From Torreya grandis (taxonomy: Eukaryota; Streptophyta; Pinopsida; Cupressales; Taxaceae): a stretch of DNA of 64,000 bases. A program made the translations under genes and the position numbers. The stretch covers positions 1,044,501 to 1,108,500 of the forward strand of contig JARHVA010002424.1 of assembly GCA_037957365.1 (NCBI GenBank), in the 5' to 3' direction. Positions within the stretch are counted from its first letter, which is position 1. Every line of letters starts with the position of its first letter. Shown here one piece after another: positions 39,933 through 52,700 of the stretch. The notes beneath the pieces are model-generated. The model had not been told where the DNA came from. It saw only the letters and a program-made list of their open reading frames with translations, and ran no database searches.

Positions 39933-40065
39933 GTTCCTTATTTTACCATAGGTGGTTATATTTATTTAATAATGGCATACGTCAATGATACTAAATTACC
40001 AAAGGTGGTTATAATTAGTATCACAGAGTGAAACATTGATTTGCCCAAAGGCGGTTATAATTAGG
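39933..40065 (-). repeat. Three-hairpin cassette of element D
   Basis: Units I (near 39938-39963), II (39987-40022, arms GATACTAAATT/AATTAGTATC, one bulged A) and III (about 40036-40063). Order and spacing as in C, A, B and E. Confidence 0.8.
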
Positions 40066-40389
40066 AACAATAAAAATTAAATGAAATAAGGAATGAAGGA
40101 TACAAATACCAAACCATTGTTATACTGGTCCAAAATATGGCCTCTATCTAGAATATTGAAGCAACTACTAGAACTAGATTTGAATCTTTTTACTGAAGGT
40201 GTCTGAAGAACCAATGGAATGGAACCAAAAGGGTTAGGTAGGGAGGGTAAAAAACAATTAGTTGATAGGAAATGTATGATAGAATGGTATAAGAAATGGT
40301 ATAAATAAGATGATAATATTATGGTATAATATAAAAATGAGCCTCATAGACAATACATTAGGTCTGTCACATGAATTAACACTTGAGGT

Positions 40390-43300
40390 GTATGATGTTC
40401 ATCATCTCATCAAGATCATCTTTGTCTAGTGGAGTGAGAATGTATGCTTTGGAGCCATTATTTGCTAAATTATATGGGGGCCAATATAATTGGGTTTAAA
40501 CTCTTCCTTCTTATTCTTCTTGATAATGGTGTTATTTTGGTTTTCTTTTCCACAAGTTTTAACTCTTTATGTTTAACTCATCAGTTATAATGGAGATGGA
40601 GTCAATTTTGTTATGCTTGAAGGTTATAGATAATGGCCATGTATTTTTCACTAGGTAACTCTAGCTATTACAAGTGAGCTACTCAATACTCTTCATCATC
40701 CAAGACATGTTTGAATGAGATATAAAAATAAGGTAGCTCAACCTTAATGGGAAGAATGGTCTCAGTGCCATAACCAAGGGAATATGGAGTGGTTCCCATT
40801 GGGTATGGTAATTAGTGAATTATGCTCAGAGGGCATGGAAAATTTGAAGGTGTAAATCATGGCCAACATCATTGACACTATTTTTAAGGATGTTGATAAT
40901 GATTTTTTTGGATTATTACACCTATCCATTACCTTGTGGGTAATATGTGATATAAAAATGTTGAGTGATGTTATACTCAGCATAAAGAGTTCTGACATCC
41001 TTCTTCTTAAACTATCCTCCATTATCGGATATAATGTTAGATGGGATACCATAGTGACATATGAGATAGTTGAAGATGAACTTGTAAATTTGTTTTCCAT
41101 TCATGTAAGTGAGGGGTATAACTTCAACCCACTTAATGAAATATTTGATAGTGTTAAGGATGTGTTTATGGCCATCAAATGAGGTAGGGTTAATCTTCCC
41201 AATGAGATCAAGTCCCCATGTAAAAAATAACCATGGTGTAAATATTGGTCTTAGTTTTTTTGTCAAGGCATGAATCAAATTGGTATGTTGTTGACATTTG
41301 TCACACCTTTTGACATACACAATTACATTTACATCCATAATTGGCTAATAATAACCTCTATGCAAGAGATTTTTGGATAGGACAACCCTATTGGTGTGGG
41401 ATCCACATAATCCATGAAATTCCTACAATGATAATGTTACTTCTACCAAATTTAAATAATGAATCAAAGTTCCATCAAAGCTATGACATTAAAGGGTTGG
41501 GATAAATAAGGTAAAATGTGAGGCTTGGTGGGTAAAGGTATTTTTTTGTTTGCATGATAGGTTTGATGGAATGATATGATTATGAAGGTAAGTAAAGAGG
41601 TTTGAATACCATATAGAGTTGAGATGAATAATATCATAGATCATTATGATGGTGGAAGATTCATGATATTGTATGAGAAAATTTTTTAATGAGGAATTGA
41701 TATTCTTTTGCCTTGTCTATGTGGCAGATCAAAGAGCTAATGGTGGCCATGACATATGTTATTTTGTTACTAAAAATAGATATATGTTCAAACTATATGT
41801 TCATAATCTTCTATTTGAGAGTGTCCACCATGGCCTTGTATGGCACCAACTTGTCATAGTTTTTTTGAAAGTGGTATGTAACCTAATTGATGATTAATTG
41901 AGAATCACCATAAACTATGAGATGTTGAATATTCCATTGTACTACTTTACAAAGTCCTAATAAGTTTTTCATTTTTAGCCATGTTTTTATCATAAGTAAA
42001 GATGATACATAAATATTTAGGGATAAGATACCCCTATGGTGTAATAAACAATAAACCTACCCCTGATCCATGTGATGTGAATGATCCATCAAAATACAGC
42101 TTCTAGTGCTACTCCTCAAGAGGTATTTCAATGATGGTCACAATGAACTCATCTTGGAATTAAAAAGTGAGAGGTTCAATATCTACAGAAGGAGCTTTAG
42201 CAAATTGATCTGTAAGTACCTATCCCTTGATGGATTTTTGGTTCACATATTTTATCTTGAACTTGCTTAGAATTATGATCCATTTAGCCATGTGACCTTG
42301 TAAATCTCTCTTAGATAGTAGATATTTGAGTGGATATACTTTGGAAATAAATATGGTCTTGTTGTTTACCATATAATGTCATAGTTTCTAAGATACAAAT
42401 ACCATAGCTAAATAGGCTTTTTCTATGGGTGTATATTTGTGTTCATATAAAATTAGTGTACGACTTAAATATGGCACATGTTTTTTTACATTATCAGAAT
42501 GTAAAAGTTCCCCTAGGGTTTTGTCTATGGTAGATAAATATAGTAGGAAAGACTTTCCTAAAATAGTTAGTAAAAAAATAGGTAGATAAGTAATATATTC
42601 TTTTAGATGCTAAAAGGATTTTTAAAATTCTTCATCCCAAATAAGTGTGACACCCTTCTTTAATAAGTGTGTAAATGAATGACATTTGTCAGCTAAATGT
42701 GAAATGAAGCATCTAATAGATTGAATATTTCCCTACAAACTATGAAGCTATTTTAAATTAGAAGGTGGTGGAATCTTGGTAATGGCTTGAACTTTATCAA
42801 GATCAACTTCAATGCCTCTACGAGAGATGATGAAGCATAATAATTTACCTAACATGAAACTAAAGATGCACTTCTTAGGATTGAGTCTAACCTTGTATTC
42901 ATGAAGCCTCTCAAATATTATTTGTAGTGTAGTTGGATGATCAACATGGGTTTTTAATTTACCCAATATGTTGTCAACATAGTCTTTAACAATGTCATGA
43001 ATCACATCTTAAAATATGATGGTCATGGCTCTTTGGTATGTGGCTCCAACATTATTAAGACCAAATAACTTAACTTGATCACATAACATTCCCCATGGAG
43101 TGGTGAATAATGTCTTATGTTGGTATTTTGGTGTAATCTAGATTTGGTTGTATTTTGAAAATCCATCCATAAGTGGAAGAATTTTGTACCCCATTGTGGA
43201 GTCAACTACCATGTCAATGTTTGGCAAAGAAAAGTCATCCTTGGGGTAGGATTTGTTTATGTCTATAAAATTAATGTAGATTTTGATTCCATCTATCTTA

Positions 43301-45610
43301 TTAATAATAATCACAACATTTAAGATCCAATCTGAGCAGTCAATTGGTCAGATGTATCTCACTTAAAAGAGTTTTTCCAACTCTTTATTTACTAATATAG
43401 CAGTGCATTGATACATCTTTCACAATTTTTACTTCACAGGTTTAACATCAAGATGTATAACAAGGTGGTGTAAAATAAAGGTGGGGTCCAAACCTAAAAT
43501 GTTTGAATATTCCTATGCAAATATGTCAAAAAATTCCCTCAAAAGGGCTATAAATATTTCACATTCCTCTTTAGTGAGGGATACACCTAGTTTGATCAAT
43601 TTCAGGCCATCTAGTGTCCTGATGTTCACTTCTATAGTATCTTCTACTAAAAGAGTCAAACCATATTCCAAAATGGTTAGAAATTATTTGAATTGGCTTG
43701 CAACTATAAAGTCCTTAATTTGGACTGACTCTTCAACTTATCTTAAATAAGATGAATCAAATTTTCCAATGGTAGGGATGGCCATGTTACAAACATTATT
43801 GGAAATTCTTAGATAATTAAATCAAAGGCATGTTATTCCTTAGAACCAAAATTGAAACCAAAATCAATTTCATAATTGGTGGTCTCCTAAGATATGTTTG
43901 AGCAAAGGTGAACACCCTTTTCTAATGGTGCCTGAAATAGGTTTTCACTAGAAGACTGGCCTTTCTCTTTACTTTTACCTTAGTCCAAAAGTTCCTCAAA
44001 GAGGTTTTCACTTTGGGACCTCAACATTTTATTTATTTTTTGAGGATAAGGGTGTTTAACATTTTAAAAAATAGGCTATAGCATCTATTTTTATATAAAA
44101 CCCTTGTTTGTGGTCTCCCAATGGAACATTGTCTCATAGGCCTAGAAAATTCCAAAAGGTCTCATCATTCTAAAACTCATCTATAGACACTATGGATTCT
44201 TGTTGGTCCCAAGCTATAAGTCAAGGGTGATATAGAGGAGGCATATTATTATGAATAACTAGCGTAAGGGTATAAATGATATGGGTGTTAAACATGTTGA
44301 TTTTGTAAAAGTCCTCATAAATTATATAATAAAACTCTACTTCATAGTTAGCATCATCATCGTTATTCATTAGCATTGAAACATGAATAAGATACATGGG
44401 GTCATCCCCAAGTGGTTTAAATCCAAGTCCATAGGTTCCTTTGTATCATGTTATAAAAATTGGATCTAGTATACCCTTATGCTTTGGCTCAAGGCCTCCT
44501 CCTTCATAAGCTTGATTCTCCATGATCCAGCTAGGAATTGGATAATTAGAATTTTTGTAGTAATCAATTAATTTGTCTTTGTACAACCAAGATTCATCAC
44601 TGGTAAGTGGGTCCTCCTCTTGGCCAGTGGTTGGGGTAAATATGATATGAGGTGGATTATGAATTTTACCCTTTCCCTTTTATTGCTATTCCATGCAAGG
44701 TGCCTTAGCCTTAGGTCTTCTATAAGACTTAGGGTTCTGTGTAAGCTTGGCAATGTGAAATGTGTCATGATTCAAATATTCTCTTGGTCCATTGGCTGAG
44801 ATAGTAAAATTATTAGACATTTCTAGTGGTATCATATGAGAGGATGAATATAATATATTTGGGTATATGTAATTGGCCTTTAGAAACTCAACAAGTATCT
44901 CTTTGGATTTTTCCTTTTTAAGAACCAATCTAGGCCTAAACAGTAATTATAACTTTCATACTTGACCTATAAATATTTATAATGTTCATAAAGCTATAAA
45001 TATTCATTGATGGTGACCTTCATGCCTGAATGAGATAATTTGAGACATTGGTGCAATGTCTAAGGGATTGCATAAATTTCATATATCTAAGGTCTTTTTA
45101 GAAGTAAATTGTAAATTAGGTTGAGGTATAACACATGGAAAAATGTATTATGGGTCAAAATCCCAATAATAAGTGGTAATCTTATAGTACCTTATGATTC
45201 CCAATCTTCATTGTCATAGGCCTTGATAGTGATTATTTCTAGTTGTAGATTGGCTATTGTGTATTTGAGATACTTAATGAGTTTCATACATAATATTTAG
45301 GCCTGAGCTATTGTTTATTAGGACACATTTGACTTTGTGCCACATTTTGACAACCTTAATGTACAAAGGATTGTTATGGAGATGACTAAGGGATGACATA
45401 TCACTTTGGTCAAATGTCAAATGTTGACTAGGGACTAGATGTCCAACCAAAGCTTGGAATTTTTCTAGGCTTATGTCATTGGGAATGTGGGATTAGTTGA
45501 AGAACTCTATTAGGATGTTTTTTTAGATAGTAGACACACACAATAAATCAAGAATGGATATTTTTGTGGGTCTCTTTTGAAGTTGTTCCATAATGTCAAA
45601 TGTATTTTTC
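40390..45610 (-). pseudogene. Tat-type pol of element D, decayed
   Basis: The best-preserved pol of the window. Protease-like LINNSSGLNIM near 45320-45290 (Asp replaced by Asn). Open piece 44928-44686 with MSNNFTISANGPREYL. RT piece 43005-42748 with KVRLNPKKCIF and IISRRGIEVDLDKVQAI. The catalytic box YVDD has become YVDN near 42975. RNase H words lie between 42700 and 41900. Integrase open piece 41338-41012 begins with the zinc remnant RCDKCQQH, then WGLDLIGKINPTSFDGHKHI and CHYGIPSNIISDNGG. Pol ends near 40400. Compared with the family the order is complete, but all domains sit in separate frames with stops. It is the tandem sibling of the C pol. Confidence 0.88.
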
Positions 45611-46030
45611 TTAAAAGTGGTATATGTATTATTCCTATCCAAGATAGTGGGTTAGATTTTTTTGTCAGTAGGGGTTTGTGGGTTAGCAATGGTAATCTTT
45701 GATTACTGAGTTGTGATTACACATTCAAGATTAGATACATGACCATTGTTATTATCAAATAGTGATGGAAAGTGGTTAGATAGGATAAGTCTTGATTTAT
45801 AGTGCCCTTGTTTTTCATCATATGACAATGATGATTTATCAATATAAGATGAAAAAATAGTAATCCCTAGTTACTAGTGCACCTATTTGTAGTCTTAGGT
45901 AAAGGAAGGATTACTAGCATAGATGGGTTGATAGAATTATTTAGCAATGATCCTATTTTGTTAGAACTTAGTCTTGGATTAATCGTGATGGTGAAAATAT
46001 GACATTCAACTTTAGTTTAGTCATGTATAA

Positions 46031-46555
46031 CTATGAAAAAAAAAACAAATATAAACAATGGTTAATCACAATGTTAGCACAAATAGAAGAGAAAAATGAA
46101 TGACACAAGGATTCCACTAGGCCATAGGGAAATAAAAACACAACCAAGATGACAAAAATTTCCCCTAGGCTATAGGAGTTAATGAAACAAACAAAAAAAT
46201 GGGGGGAGGAAAAGAAAAGGAAGGGGTAGCCAAGTTGACTCTAGATACACTAGGCAAGTGGAAGTTGCCTCCTTAGTTTCATGGATGCAAGATCCAACAT
46301 AAACTTCAAGATAAATGTAGTTCTACCAAGATATGGGATATAATAAAAATGATGATCAATAAAATATGATTGATGAGGTAGAGGAATATTGGAAATGGTC
46401 TCACAAAATGATGAGAGTGTGAGATGAAACCTAGCGGTCATTAATCAAAGTTGAATACATAATGTGCAATATGAAAAATTGAAAAATGGTGAGATAATAA
46501 GGATTAGGGGACAACAAGGATGGGGAAAATAAAGGAAAAGTAATATCTTATGAAG
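46031..46555 (-). repeat. Truncated third tandem copy F (3' non-coding only)
   Basis: Starts at the same tandem junction as D and aligns with 32010-32510 and 39015-39530 (TTCCACTAGGCCATAGGGAA; AAGGGGTAG). It ends after CTTATGAA near 46555, where LTR sequence of element E begins. It also keeps the hydrophobic frame (EIFVILVVFLFPYGLVESLC). It shows that the array once had, or began, a third unit. Confidence 0.75.
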
Positions 46556-47269
46556 TGGAATTATAACACTATTGTCATGTAATCTTGCTCCAAATCCTGC
46601 ATTATAACTTTACTATGCTCAAGCTCTCCAAATGAAGAAGAAAATGATTGTATTTATAGGTTTAGAAACTAACCCCAACTCAATGTAAGATAAGGTGTAG
46701 TTAGATATTGGAATAGGTTCAAACCTAACCTTCATGATTTAATTAACCCTAGTAGAGTTAAAAGGTGTCAAAACCTTATAATTAGCAATGAATAGGCATG
46801 GGTGAGATATTTTAGGATATTTGACAACTCAGAAAAAGGTAATTATGAATTCTTAAGATATTCTTTGATTTTTGAATTTCCTTTTTTAGAATTTCATTAA
46901 TTGTTCATGGATAATTTAATTAGTCATTTAATTAGATTTAGAATTTTAATTAATTATGTTTAGGATTTTTAAAATTTTAAAGATTTGAATTAATTTCATG
47001 TGTGTATTTGCCCCATTTAAAAGGCCTATAGGCCAAATTACATGTTGTAATTCCATGGAATGATTGGAGATGAATCCATGAGAGGTTTTTGTTTGCTTAT
47101 AGTAGGATACCCTAATTAGGGATGTCTTACTAAGATTAAGAGTCTTGATAAGTGATGCACAAGCAAATTGTAGATGTTTAGTGATTTATAGGACTAATTT
47201 GCAATGGTTGATATTAATCGGTCTAAAGTTTGGTATGAAGCCATTGGTGGCCAATTTTAGGTATATACA
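46556..47269 (-). repeat. 3' LTR of element E, truncated at its sense 3' end
   Basis: Right end GGCCAATTTTAGGTATATACA gives TGTATATACCTAAAA in sense, matching the LTR start of A and B. A TATAAATA box is at 46658-46651. The R/U5 end seen in C (GGTTAGTAT side) is missing because of the join to copy F. Bases 47270-47287 give the purine-rich GGAGAAAAT just before the LTR in sense. Confidence 0.75.
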
Positions 47270-47450
47270 ATTTTCTCCAATTTTAGCTATAAGTGTATTA
47301 ACATCTTCTCAAAGATTGAAAACATCGTGTATGTTTCTGACTTCAAAAATAATGGATGAATTATAGGTGCCCCATTGAGGGAGGGGTTGGAAAATGGTCC
47401 CTCAAAAGAAGGAATTGAGTGGACCAGATAGATGAAATGGGATGGAAGGG

Positions 47451-47965
47451 ATTGATTTTTCCAAAGGTTATTAGAATCAATGGCATATGGAGCTACCCCA
47501 ATAAGGTATACAAACAATATGATTTTCCCATATGTAGTTATAATCATCAGTATAGGTGGGATAAAAAAGGGTGATGATTTTCCCAGAGGCAATTATAATC
47601 ATCAAAAAAGGCTTAGGGTAACAAGAGACTGATTTTCCCAAAGGTAGTTATAATTGGTTAAAGGGAAAATAATCATTTGGCCATAGATAGTTATAATCAT
47701 TGGTAGGATAAAAACATGCCCCTATTAGGTGGATAAGGATAATGGTTTTCCCAAAGGTAGTTATAAGCATTATCATAATGAAAATATGCCCCAATTGGGA
47801 AAAATAAAGTGAATGCTTTGCCTAAATGTGGTTATAATAATTAACCTTCAAATTGATGAAAAAATAATGATTTGCCCAAATATAGTTAGAATCATTGGTA
47901 ATGCAAGTGGGATGGTATATAATGATTTGCCCAGAGGAGGTTATAATCATTATACCTTGATTATG
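47451..47965 (-). repeat. Nine-unit hairpin-repeat array of element E
   Basis: The core TTTTCCCAAAGGTAGTTATAA or a close variant recurs at about 47451, 47519, 47573, 47630, 47670, 47740, 47813, 47868 and 47918, roughly every 50-70 bp. Arms include ATTGATT/AATCAAT (unit 1), ATGATT/AATCAT (2), GATGATT/AATCATC (3), AATGATT/AATCATT (8) and TATAATGATT/AATCATTATA (9, 47918-47954). Units 5 and 7 have lost complementarity, and 4 and 6 keep partial pairing. The array lies just inside the LTR, next to the polypurine tract. Confidence 0.88.
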
Positions 47966-49292
47966 CGAAACATGATGATGGCAAAGATGATGGTAAATTG
48001 GAATAGATGAGAAAAATGAATTAAGTAACTTGATAATAAGGAGATGCTCATCCAAACTAGCAAGGAAGAAAAATCTTTGTGTTTAGTTACTTTGATTAGG
48101 ATATGATTTGGATTAGATCAATAATTTTATTTGTGCCAAGGAGATATCATCATTACATTACCATGTAGACTCCTCAAGCTAGTTTTTTCTATAGCATGTG
48201 AAGGTAGGAATCATGATATAACACCATGATAACTTGGCTAAAATATGCATAAATAATGACACGTGATCCAATACTCAATGGAAAACTATGCACCAATCAT
48301 AAAGACCATGATGACAATCTTGACACATGAATATGGATAGATTCAAGAATACTGCATAAGGATAACCTAATAAATGCATATAGACTAAATCAAGGCATGC
48401 CAATAAATAAAAAAATAGGAAAACAAACAAAACAAAACAAAACAAATAAACAAAACTTTAAGAAAAGGAAGAATAAAATAAAACAATCAAAGAGAAACAA
48501 CAAATAAATAATGGTTAATCACAATGTTAGTAAAATCAGCATGACACAAACAAGATGATGAACATTGCCCCTAAAACATAGGAGACAAATTAACAAACAA
48601 ATAAGATGGGGGAATAGAATAAATCAAAAGGGGTGACCGAGCTTGTTCCAGATACACTAGGCAAGGGGATGATACCTACATAGTTCCATGGACTTAATAT
48701 CCAACAAAAACTTTAGGCCAAATGTAGTTCTCTTAGGAAATGGGATAAAAGAAAATGATGATAAGAAGAAACATGATGGACTTTATAGAAGAATAAGAAT
48801 GATCTCATAAAATGGTGAAAGCATGGGAAAATAGGGCCAATAAGGATGGGGAAACTAAATCACAAGTGTTTTCTTGTGAGTTAGTGAGGGTTCCTAGTAT
48901 CCTTAGGGCAAAGAAGTGGTCAATGTTTTTAGAATTTTTAGAGAATCTCAACTCGATTGATAATGACAAGATATTAAATGGCCCAAGATCATAAAATGAA
49001 AAGATCATTCAAACTTAAAATTTCTCAAAAATGGCAATATCATTCAAACTTAACATTGCTCACATAATGGTGAGAGCGTGGCAAAGGGTAACTGAGATGA
49101 CTTCAATGTAAATGAGCATTACCTACATAGTCCTAAGATGAGACCTCAAGTCACTGTAGTTCTACCTTATAGTGTAGGAATCTAACTAGTGTAGCAACTA
49201 ATTGAAATAAAATAGGCAAAATTGGCATAATGGCACAATATGACATAGGCATGGCAAGGTGGTACATTAAGGCATGACAAATAATTGTTTCC
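47966..49292 (-). other. 3' non-coding region of element E
   Basis: Aligns in order with 31650-32880 of C and partly 39015-39930 of D (words TTAATCACAATGTTAG, CCATGATAACTT, AAAATATGCATAAAT). It has an A/C-rich plus strand around 48415-48500. The hydrophobic frame of C, D and F is broken here by a deletion of the GGTTTCCACTAGGCC segment near 48550. Confidence 0.65.
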
Positions 49293-49423
49293 CCTAGTTT
49301 ACCTATAGGTGGTTATAACTAGGAAACAATGGCATAAGTGAATGATATTAATTTTCCCATAGGAAGTTATAATTAGTAACAAGATGGTGATACACTGATT
49401 TACTCAAATGTGCTTATAATCAG
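49293..49423 (-). repeat. Three-hairpin cassette of element E
   Basis: Best-preserved cassette: I 49293-49323 (CCTAGTT/AACTAGG), II 49344-49380 (GATATTAATT/AATTAGTAAC), III 49395-49423 (CTGATT/AATCAG). In A and B unit III is TTGATT/AATCAA, so the outer pair changed on both sides. Confidence 0.85.
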
Positions 49424-49739
49424 GCACACTTGGTATAGATAATCGAATAATAAATGATGTAACTGCCAAAACCTCTATCATAATACTCCAAAATATATAT
49501 TTAATTTGGAATAATTCAAACAACTACTAAAACTTGATCTAATTTTTCCTACTGAAAGTTGCCAAACAATGGAATGGAACCGAGGTCAAATAGGCTAGGT
49601 AGGGAATGTGAAAATAACTCGATTGATAGAAAAAGTATGGTAGAATGGAATAGTGGAATGAAAAATTGATATAATGGTAGAATATAAATAATAAATTTTA
49701 TATTATGGTACAATTTGAAATTCTCGTCATAGATAATAC

Positions 49740-52700
49740 ATAAGGTCACTCAATCAAAGTAACACTTGAGGTATTTAATATTCATTGGCTCATCAAGTTT
49801 ATCCTCATCTAGTGTAGCGACCTTGTATGCTCCAGCACCATCATTTGCAACAATGATGAAAGGACTCACCAAGTTAGTTTTGAAATTGATTTTATGATTA
49901 TTTTTATCCATGGTATTTTTTGGTTTTCTTTAAGAACAAGATCACCAAGATCAAATTCTCTATGTTTCATGAGTTGATTGTAGAGGCCACAAAGTCAGTT
50001 ATGGTATGCTTGCATATTATTTACTATAGTCATGCATTTCTCATCAAGTAACTTTAGCTCTTATAGGAAAGCTACTCAACAGTCTTCATCATCTAAGACA
50101 TACTTCAAAGAGATGAACAAAGAAGGTAACTCAACCTCAATAGGAAGAATATATTTAGTTTCATAAACAAGTGATTATGGAGTGGCACCTATTGGAGTGC
50201 AGTTATTGGTATAGTATGCCCAGAGGGCACAAAATATTTGAAGGTGTCAATCATGACTAACATCATTAACAATATTTTTTATGATGTTGACAATGGTTTT
50301 GTTAGATGCTTCTACTTGATCATTACCTTGAGGGTAATATGCCATGGAGAAATGCTATTTGATCTTATATTTGGCACATACTATTTCAACATCCTTGTTC
50401 TCGAATGATCTACCATTATAAGATATAATGTTAGAGGGGATACCATAATGATAAATGAGATGGTTAAATATGAATCTATAAATTTACTTCCTAGTCATGT
50501 AAATGAGGGGTATAGATTTAACCCACTTAGTGAAGTATTTATTGGTGGTAAGGATATATTTATGGTCATTGAATGAGGTGGGGTTTATCTTCCTAATGAG
50601 ATCGAGGCCCCATGTAGCTAATAGCCATGGTGTTATCATTGGTTTCAATTTATTGGCTAGGGTATGAATCAAATTGGCATGCCATTGACATTTATTTCAT
50701 ATTTTCACATATGTAGTTACATATACATTCATTATTGGCCAATAATACCTAATACACAAGATATTTTTGGATAGGACTACCTCATTGGTGTGGGATCCAA
50801 ATACTCCTTCATTAACCTGCCATAATGTTAATGTAGATTCTACCTAGTTTAAATAATGAAGCAAAGTTACATAAATTTTTTGGTGGTATAGGGTTAGTTT
50901 GAGTAAGGTATAAGTGTAGCATGGTAGGCAAAGGCTTTGGATTGTTTATGGGATAGTTATGGTGGCAAAACATGGTTATAGAGATAAGTGTAAAGGTTTG
51001 AATACTAAATAGATCTAGGACTAATGATATCACAAATCATTACAATAGTTAAAGGTTCATAAGCTAGTACTAGAAGGTTTTTAATGAGAAATTAGTATTC
51101 CTTAGCTATGTCTATGTGTCAAATCAAAGATATAATGGTGTCCATAGCATCTTCTATCTTATTATTGGCTTGTTGTATATTTTCAAATTATACATTGATA
51201 ATCTACTATTTGAGAGTGTCGACTATGGCCCTATAGGGTACCAACTTGTCATCTTTGGTCTAAAAATGGTCTGTAACCCAATTAATGAATAACTATGAAT
51301 CACCATAAACCTTTATATGATGTATGTTCCATTATACTTCCTATTTAAGACTTGTAATAAGTGATTCATATTTAGCCATGTTGTTGGTACAAGGAAAGTT
51401 GATCCTTAATTACTTAAGGATTAGACCCCCCTCTAGTGTAATAAATAAAAGGCATTACCTTGATCCATGTGTTATGAATGATCCACCAAAATACAAATTC
51501 TAGTGATATTCCTCAAGCGGTGTTTCAATGATGGTCATAATGGATTCATCTAAGAATTGGAATGTTAGTGGCTCTGTATCTGCAAGGGGTGCTTTAACAA
51601 GTTGATCTTCAAGAACTTACCCCTTGATGTCTTTCTATTTGACATATTCTATCTAAAACTCACTTAGAAGCATGATCTATTTATCCATATGGCCTAGTAA
51701 AACTATTTTAGATAGTAAATACTTGAGCAGATCTACTTTGGAAATGACCATGGTCTTATAGTTTAGCACACAATGTTAAAATTTCTAAGTTGCAAAGACC
51801 ATAAATAAACATAATTTTTTTATGGGTGTATAATTGTGCTCCTATGTGATCAATGTATGGATTAAATAGTGCACAACATGATCCTTTTCGTTATCATCAT
51901 GTTGAGATAGAAGTACCCCTAGGTCTTTGTCTATATCTGACAGATATATAAGGAATGATTTTTTCAACATTGGAGGTAATAAAATAGATGGATTTTATAG
52001 ATAGTCTTTCAATTTTTACAAAGTTTTTTTACATTCATCATACCAATGAAATGTGATGCCTTTATTTAGTAAATGTGTAAATGGGTGGAACTTATCAACC
52101 AATTGAGATATGAAACATATAATGGATTGAATTTTACCCTACAAACTATAGGGTTATTTCAAATTGGTTAGTAGTGGTATGTTTGTTATGGCTAGTACTT
52201 TGGCTGGATCAATTTCAATGCCTTAATGAGATAATAAATCTAAAAAATTTACCTCAATTAATTCCAAAAATGCACTTCTTAGGGTTGATCCTAACTTTGT
52301 ATTCATGTAGTCACTCAAATATCCTCCTTAGTGTTGTTGGATGATCAACCCTAGTCTTTGATTTACCTAGAATGTCATTGATGTAGTCTTCAATAATATC
52401 ATGCATCATATCATGAAATATGATGGGCATGGCTCTTTGGTAAGTGGCCCTTATGTTTTTGAGACCAAGTGGCATAACCTAATAACACAATGTCCCCCAT
52501 AGAGTGGTGAAGACTATTTTGTGTTGGTCTTCTGGTGTAATTTGGATCGAATTATAGCTTGAGAATCCATCTATAAGTGAAAGAATTTTATAACCCACTA
52601 TGGAGTTAATAATCATGTCAATATTTGGTAGAGGAAATTCATCTTTTGGGAAGGCTTTGTTTATGGCTCTAAAATTAGAGTAGATTCAAATTCCTTCTAG

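Larger units (their letters stand above)
39011..46030 (-). mobile_element. Element D: tandem copy 2 of the Tat-like interior
   Basis: A second copy of the block 3' non-coding, integrase to RT, protease, gag C-terminus, starting abruptly inside the 3' non-coding region (39011) with no LTR. Its upper end (46020-46030, AGTCATGTATAACTATG) has the same junction sequence as the upper end of C (AGTCATGTGTAACTAAG near 38995). The landmark CAATGGTTAATCA occurs at about 32032, 39036 and 46056, spacing about 7.0 kb. C and D differ at about 19 of 124 positions in one hand-aligned stretch (33710/40750), so the duplication is old and is not an assembly repeat. Confidence 0.82.

Noticed and set aside
32010..46030. 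Tandem C/D copies as an assembly artefact
   Set aside because: The copies differ at many positions (about 19 of 124 in one hand alignment) and have different active-site lesions, so they are not duplicated contig sequence.
47451..47965. Regularly spaced repeats resembling a CRISPR array
   Set aside because: The units are diverged, spacing varies from about 50 to 70 bp, the context is a plant LTR element, and arms change between units. It is a hairpin repeat, not CRISPR.
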